From: Pardosa pseudoannulata
Taxonomy: Eukaryota; Arthropoda; Arachnida; Araneae; Lycosidae
Direction of reading: 5' to 3'
DNA length: 64,000 bases
Assembly: GCA_032207245.1 (NCBI GenBank)
Contig: CM063500.1
Coordinates: 18,973,734-19,037,733 of the forward strand
Shown here piece after piece: positions 58,358 to 64,000 of this stretch. Both the position numbers and the translations under genes were made by a program. The notes beneath the pieces are model-generated. The model saw only the letters and a program-made list of their open reading frames with translations, was not told where the DNA came from and did no database searches. Each line of letters starts with the position of its first letter. The stretch's first letter is position 1.

Positions 58358-60083
58358 TTAAGGTATCCGTCTACGTTAAAAACGTCATTTTTGCCAAAAA
58401 TCATATTTTTTTAAATTTTTCTATTGTAAAATTTCAACTTTTAGGCTTCTAAATCTGTTTTTGTTTTGTCTCTACAACAAAACGAAAATAGCGACTTCGG
58501 AACCGGAAGTTGTGAATTTAAAGCCTTTTAAAGAGCATTTTTTGGACAAAACTTTTTAAATTTTCATGAAGATTAGTTTAAACATTTTTCTAGTATTTTT
58601 AATAATTAGCAACTTGGCAATTAGAAAGTTTTGAAGCAAGAAAGTGTGAGGAATTTTAAACACGTATTTTAATTTTTTAATAGTTAAAGTTGCTTTCATA
58701 AACTTCAAATGCGTTTTTCTCAGAACGGTATTTTTAATAAAATGTTGAAACTTGAAATGTGATTTCTCAAAAAGTTCTTAAAATATTTTGTTGATTATGA
58801 ATGCTTTTTATAGTATTTACTAGTGAATGACCTAAAAGCTTTAAATTTGGATAATTTTTAACGATGTTATACTCATAGTTAGATATAAAGGTAATGAAAA
58901 GGTAGTGGCTTCGGAACCGGAAGTTGTGAATTTAAAGCCTTTTAATGAGCATTTTTTGGACAAAACTTTTTAAATTTTCATGAAGATTAGTTTAAGCATT
59001 TTTCTAGTATTTATAATAATTAGCAACTTGGCAATTAGAAAGTTTTGAAGCAAGAAAGTGTGGGGAATTTTAAGCATGTATTTTAATTTTTTAATAGTTA
59101 AAGTTGCTTTCATAAACTTCAAATGCGTTTTTCTCAGAACGGTATTTTTAATAAAATGTTGAAACTTGAAATGTGATTTCTCAAAAAGTTCTTAAAATAT
59201 TTTGTTGATTATGAATGCTTTTTATAGTATTTACTAGTGAATGACCTAAAAGCTTTAAATTTGGATAATTTTTAACGATGTTATACTCATAGTTAGATAT
59301 AAAGGTAATGAAAAGGTAGTGGCTTCGGAACCGGAAATTGTTAATTTAAAGCCTTTTAAAAGAGCATTTTTTGGACAAAACTTTTTAAATTTTCATGAAG
59401 ATTAATTTAAACATTTTTCTAGTATTTTTAATAATTAGCAACTTGGCAATTAGAAAGTTTTGAAGCAAGAAAGTGTGGGGAATTTTAAACATGTATTTTA
59501 ATTTTTTAATAGTTAAAGTTGCTTTCATAAACTTCAAATGCGTTTTTCTCAGAACGGTATTTTTAATAAAATGTTGAAACTTGAAATGTGATTTCTCAAA
59601 AAGTTCTTAAAATATTTTGTTGAAAATTATTATGAATGCTTTTGATAGTATTTACTAGTGAATGACCTAAAAGCTTTAAATTTGGATAATTTTAAACGAT
59701 GTTACACTCATAATTAGATATAAAGGTGATGAAAATTCGTTAAAAATTCTATGTACATGATTTCAAAGGACCAAAATTTTTTACCAAATTTAAATTAAGC
59801 AAAGATTTTAGATGATTCACTAGTCCAGTGTATAAGAAATGTGTTGCGTCAAAAAAATATTGAAATAATTTAATTTATTAAAAAATTAGACCTTTTCAAA
59901 AAACGGATTTTTTTACTAAATTTTCTTTATTTATTGGAAATTTTATAAAAATTTCTCCGGGAATAAATTTTTTAAGTGCAATTCTCTATGATAATATAAA
60001 AAATAAATCTAAAAATGTAAAAACATGAACTAGTTTCTACGTTTAAAGAAAAAAGTTCTCCGAACGTAGACTGATACCATTAA
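58358..60083. mobile_element. TTAA-specific non-autonomous element, family Q copy 2
   Basis: TTAAGGTATCCGTCTACGTT at the left; TTAATGGTATCAGTCTACGT from the right. Inside, a ~412-bp segment starting at CTTCGGAACCGGAAGTTGTG is repeated three times in tandem (58497, 58909, 59323), which copy 1 has only once. 1726 bp, no transposase. Confidence 0.85.
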
Positions 60084-60108
60084 GGTATCTGTCTACGGAG
60101 AACTTTTT
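60084..60108. mobile_element. Residual end of a third family Q element
   Basis: GGTATCTGTCTACGGAGAAC directly follows the TTAA of copy 2, facing it head to head, and stops after about 25 bp. It is probably the scar of a deleted neighbour copy. Confidence 0.7.
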
Positions 60109-60192
60109 GAAACTAACTGACTGACTAAATAAATTTAATTCTTTGCATGCTTGCTCAAAATCCACCCCGGTTTTAGAAATTTTAGGACTCAT
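60109..60192 (-). pseudogene. BEL/Pao-type gag relic, N-terminal part
   Basis: From an ATG at 60192 the minus strand is open (start MSPKISKTG) up to the family Q insertion. It is read as the beginning of the same gag relic because of orientation and order. The resemblance alone would be too short to name. Confidence 0.45.
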
Positions 60193-60708
60193 TATGCATT
60201 TTTACAAATAATAACAAAATAACAATTACAAAGAATATAACAATTTAAATAATATAATGAATACTGAATGTATACAAAATACTGTTTCGATTTCAATTTT
60301 TTAGTAATAAATTTTAATACTTCATCGATAACTGAGGCCACGAAGGATCAAAATATGTATTGAATGGTTAATGAATTTCCAATTTGAATAATCACGAATC
60401 TGGATCTTTGGGTTTTAAGAATTATTTTAAGTTAATAACTGTAAATGTTCAACAGTAATGCAGAATCAAATCAGGTAACTGATTACCTGTTGTTTATTCT
60501 TGGGATTTGTATGAAGAATCGATAGAAATCGAATTATGGATGAAAACAGAGGACAACTGTTGAACACAACCTCTTTTTATTATACAACACATTACGATTT
60601 AAGGAAAAAAAAAACCGGAATCGAATCAGATTAGTCTATTACGCATATAGTTTGGTTTTATACAATCGCTGAATAGCGCCATCTAGAATTCGGTGACGAA
60701 ATTAATCT
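60193..60708. other. AT-rich spacer with the second short dispersed repeat
   Basis: 60359-60440 repeats 55363-55445 and contains the unoccupied TTAA site matching the piggyBac target. No LTR border is identifiable. Confidence 0.5.
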
Positions 60709-61955
60709 AAAGGCCCCTCTACACTATAGTCCACTGCAAGCCATTACCACCGTCTGAAGGAGGTACTGCTTACCGTTGTAACGTACTGGGGATATAGTTG
60801 GCGAAGCCGTCAATGAAACAGGCTAGAAAACTATTTAACCTTGATTAAATATTTTATTCAATCGAATAATTTATGTACAGTTATGTACATATTCAGTAGG
60901 ATGTTAACTATTTTTGGATCTCGTGCAGAGTTGATATTCACACAATAAGGATGCGTGGGATACCGGATACAGTATGGCTAGGGCTTCTAATCACAGGAAT
61001 TGTCCGCTACTTAGTGCCGGTAATAAAAGCTGACACTATCACTTCCGGTTGACGATTAGCACAGTCGGCTTTCGCAGCAAGGTTCGAAAGTTCAGAGTGC
61101 GTATCACGCTGGGGTTCGTGAAGGAAATCTCAGGATGCAAGACGATCCAAATTCGAGAGCAAAGTCACTCTCGGCTAGCTACTTCTGTGTAAGAAGTAAA
61201 ATAAAAATTAGCAAAATAACGGGAAAGGAATTCCCAAGTCGAAGGTCGACTTCCTAGCAACAGTCTCTAAACGGTCTCTAAACAACTCCAGGAGCGGAGA
61301 TACGAAGCTACGAAGGCTTATCAGGTAGAATCAAGAAGAAAAAAACCCTCTTTAGTACTGTCACCCTTCTTTATAGCGATTTTCTTTCCGCGATTCTTCG
61401 GGAACCTTCCAGAACCAGGGTGATGCAATCTTGCAGTCACCTGCCTTGGATCAGCTGTTCCGTTTCATATGTGGCCGAAAAGCCGTCTTCAGATCAGCCG
61501 AAAACAACTTCATTACCTTTTTCGCTACCGTTAATGGGCGACAAGGTGCACTGTAATTATTTACAATCTTTTCACAGAGTCTTTCCATTCAACAGACTTA
61601 CAAAGCCTAGACGATCTGTCTCCAGCAGACGGACAGTTTTCAATTAAGTTATTTTAGACCATCCGGTTCTATTTGCCGCTAATCCACGGTGAAAGGTCAC
61701 CTTCGGGCTCCTCGTTCTTTAGGGTCATGTAACGGATCGTTACACCGTGGTCGATGGTGGCAGACGATAAAATAGCCTTGGTGACCAAGGCTGTTTTTCT
61801 CCAAAGATCAAAGGCAACCAGATGCGCAACTAAAGTGCGCAGTAGACCCTATGGACGAATCCATGCGCTCGGCTCATTTAGTGGCCCAGTGTGTGGATGC
61901 AATCCGTGAACCATCGTTCAAGGTCACCATCAGGAAGTGGTGAACAATTGGCCAT
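60709..61955 (+). mobile_element. MITE family M, copy E, split by a solo LTR
   Basis: The left end AAAGGCCCCTCTACACTATA and the family core on both sides of the inserted LTR (60777-61744) identify it. The right terminal repeat is lost: the match stops at ATTGGCCAT near 61955. Confidence 0.85.
60777..61744 (-). mobile_element. Solo LTR 1 (968 bp) with 4-bp duplication
   Basis: TGTAACGTACTGGGG at one end and GGATCGTTACA at the other give short TGTAACG/CGTTACA inverted ends. CCGT flanks both sides (60773-60776, 61745-61748), and the MITE core becomes continuous once it is removed. A minus-strand AATAAA near 60860 suggests minus orientation. No internal genes, so it arose by LTR-LTR recombination. 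TGTAACG ends recall Ty3/mdg4-type LTRs. Confidence 0.9.
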
Positions 61956-62995
61956 CTGTTTTTCATGAATAGAACTAAAACTATTTGGAGTCGTATAAAA
62001 ACTTAATTCTCAGAGATATTTTAAAGGCTATATTTATATTGAAACTCTAACCACATTATTTTTCAAAAATACAGGCACTTAACGACATTTTGGGATTTTA
62101 GTGGTTGACGGTAAGGGAATAACAGTTGTGTAATAATTAACTGTTCAGTAAATAATTTATCTTAAAATTTTACTTTAATTTTAATAAAACATCATTATTG
62201 ATCTTCTCTGAATAAAAAATATTGTTTACAGACTTTAAAGATTTGACTAAAAGTATTCATGCAGCTCAGATATTGTTTAGAAATTAAAAAGTGTGTGTGT
62301 GTGTTTTGTGTTTAAAAATAATCTAAACATTTTCAAAAAATTCTTCTTTTTTTAAATACAGGCCCAATGTAAATTTGCGTTTTACTTTTTGATTACCACT
62401 TCAAAACAGTTAAATAATACATTCGGATTCGAATTACCCAAACGGCATAATTCCCCTTTAGTGATTAAGACAAATTTATCAATATATACAAAATTCTACT
62501 GTAGTTGTGGGGAAGTTAGTTGTTTGTGAACCCCTTCTTTAATTATATTTAGTTAAAATATCGTTGGAATAGACATGATTTAGCCACTTCGAAGATACTA
62601 GAGGAAAGGTCATCAAAATTAAATACCAAATGTTTATTAAAAATAAAAATGTTCAACATATATGAATAAATTCTTTTTTTTATTTTTTACCCCAATATTC
62701 TATTTCTACGCATGCTAAGATAAGTACAATAGATTCTTTTGGAGAATTGATTCTTTTGAAGTATTGTCTCTTTTTCAAAAATTGATTCTTTAAAAAGAAT
62801 AGTTTTCAAACGTTTTAAGCGGTAAGTTGGAAACTGTTGTAACCACATTGAGGCAGATGAAACACATGTATTATCTTCTGGAATTTTACTGGAGATTTTA
62901 TTTCATGTAAATGTAAGTACATCTGAAGAGAACAAAAATTAACGCTAAAAATGTTCCCTGAGCTTTCATTCATCAGAGGCAGAGTAGTCACTCAG
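61956..62995. other. AT-rich spacer, nothing recognised
   Basis: A (GT)n tract near 62292 is the only low-complexity feature. Confidence 0.5.
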
Positions 62996-63867
62996 TAAAG
63001 GCCCCTCCACACTATGATCCACTGCAAGCCATCACCACCGTCTGGAGGGGGGTATGGCTTATCGTGGTCGATGGTGGCAGACGATAAAAGAGCCATGGTG
63101 GACGATGGCTGTCAACGCCTTGCGCGTCTCCGGCTGCACTCCCTGAAGTCTGCACGCCTCGTTCTATACCTGCCCGCCTATTTTTACCGGAGCAGGTATC
63201 TTGGGTTCGATTAAAGCCTATGTGGCCGACGATAAGGACCGCAGCGACTAAACTCTTGATTAAACATTTATTATTAAGAAGATTTGTTAAAACATATATA
63301 CACTGCAAATCATACCCAAAACAGGGCTCAAATAAGACCGAGGACAAAACAAATTGTGCCGAGCGGAAAACACCTCCCTCGGTCTCAGCTCCTTTCACAA
63401 GAATCCCGTTCTCTGTCGATCCGAGAGGGCATCTCTCCTCTCCTCTTCGCGAGGGGCCGGGGTGGCATCCCCCCCCTCGGTCAAGTTTTCACCTCCACGG
63501 GAAAAAGTCCTTCTCCGCTGCTGACGCGGGCGGGGTCACATCTCTCGCCCCCCTCCTGTAGAACCTGCATGGAACAGGGCTTGCCCACCCCCTTTCGGGG
63601 TGTCCGCCTTCGGCCGCCGAAAAAAAACAGGGGCCCATGTAACACCAACTTGAGTCTTGAGTCTAGTATTACAATGGCTTCCAAGGCTGTTTTGCTCCAA
63701 AGATCAAAGGCAGCCAGATTCGCAAGTAAAGTGCGCAGTAGACCCTATGGACGAATCTATGCGCTCGGTTCATTTAGTGGCCCAGTGTTCGATGTAACAA
63801 GAAAACCATCGTTCAAGGTCACCATCAGGCAGTGGTGAAGAATTGTCCATAGTGTGGAGGCTACATA
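62996..63867 (+). mobile_element. MITE family M, copy F, split by a solo LTR
   Basis: Both terminal repeats are present: TAAAGGCCCCTCCACACTAT and CCATAGTGTGGAGGCTACAT. It is the least eroded copy. Several ORFs of up to 184 codons cross it and the LTR but follow no family. Confidence 0.9.
63110..63673 (-). mobile_element. Solo LTR 2 (564 bp) with 5-bp duplication
   Basis: TGTCAACGCC...TAGTATTACA, flanked by ATGGC at 63105-63109 and 63674-63678. Removing it restores the MITE reading GACGATGGCTTCCAAGG. It has high G+C, with a minus-strand AATAAA near 63268. It differs in sequence and length from solo LTR 1 apart from the poly(A) neighbourhood. Confidence 0.9.
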
Positions 63868-63870
63868 ACA

Positions 63871-64000
63871 GTTGGTTTCGATGCCACCTACTCAAACCAA
63901 GCAAGATTGAATCATACGCTACTCGTATTAAGGCAAGGGGATGCACCTTTCGTTTTAACGAGTACCACTATGGTGGAAGTACGACTTTGCTCAAGTGGGT
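63871..64000 (-). mobile_element. tRNA-derived SINE, copy 3, cut by window edge
   Basis: The tail-side part of the SINE body (GATGCCACCTACTCAAACCA, then CACCTTTCGTTTTAACGAG) matches the other two copies. The tRNA-like head would lie beyond 64000. It abuts MITE copy F. Confidence 0.7.

Noticed and set aside
58120..58404. 94-codon ORF as an independent gene
   Set aside because: It is a fusion of family Q terminal sequence and part of the interrupted gag relic.
55363..60440. Direct repeats as the two LTRs of the BEL/Pao relic
   Set aside because: Only about 80 bp match, without TG...CA borders; left as an unassigned repeat.
63284..63838. 184-codon ORF and its overlapping neighbours
   Set aside because: They cross solo LTR 2 and MITE copy F; open frames here follow from high G+C, and no family resemblance is seen.

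Overview
This is a eukaryotic nuclear window: strongly AT-rich, gene-poor and packed with decayed transposons and tandem repeats. The gene families (CFDP1/BCNT, HEATR1/UTP10, stathmin) are animal-like. The transposon mix (piggyBac, hAT, pogo/Tigger, BEL/Pao-type gag, tRNA-derived SINEs, Helentron-like repeats) fits an arthropod. The species cannot be named from the sequence alone. No operons, CRISPR arrays or bacterial features are present.

Genes. Only three convincing host genes are seen, all as single uninterrupted ORFs. At 3734-4534 (minus) lies a CFDP1/BCNT-domain chromatin factor. At 5141-11461 (plus) lies a full-length 2106-aa HEATR1/UTP10, the U3 snoRNP/SSU-processome HEAT-repeat scaffold. 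The two are divergent across a 606-bp interval rich in MYB-like YAACNG motifs, so they probably share a bidirectional promoter. At 36469-37080 (plus) lies an intronless stathmin-family gene or retrogene of 203 aa. A possible exon of an unrecognised gene lies near 25.3-25.5 kb (minus), next to a SINE.

Layout. 0-3.7 kb: AT-rich intergenic DNA with a terminal-inverted-repeat element (1999-2869) and a 230-bp tandem duplication. 3.7-11.5 kb: the two genes. 11.6-25.5 kb: a transposon belt (hAT-like, piggyBac, hAT with an exact 8-bp target duplication, a TTAA MITE, a MITE nested in a hAT-like element, a Tigger remnant, an old 0.75-kb dispersed duplication, a SINE). 26-29.1 kb: a 42-bp perfect palindrome, a 53-bp minisatellite, a second Tigger remnant and a 168-179-bp tandem array. 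30-36.3 kb: hAT, Helentron-like repeats, SINE, MITE. 36.4-39 kb: the stathmin gene, a local duplication of its 3' flank and a fold-back element. 39.3-41.1 kb: a piggyBac element split by a hAT element. 42.9-46.3 kb: Tigger, Helentron-like and TTAA elements. 46.6-53.1 kb: four different satellite arrays laid end to end. 53.1-64 kb: microsatellites, an internally deleted piggyBac with a near-empty related site nearby, a BEL/Pao-type gag relic cut by two TTAA elements, and two MITE copies each split by a solo LTR.

Nothing here is clearly a new biological system. The best leads are the divergent intronless gene pair, the compound satellite block, the nested insertions with readable target duplications, and several long hairpins.
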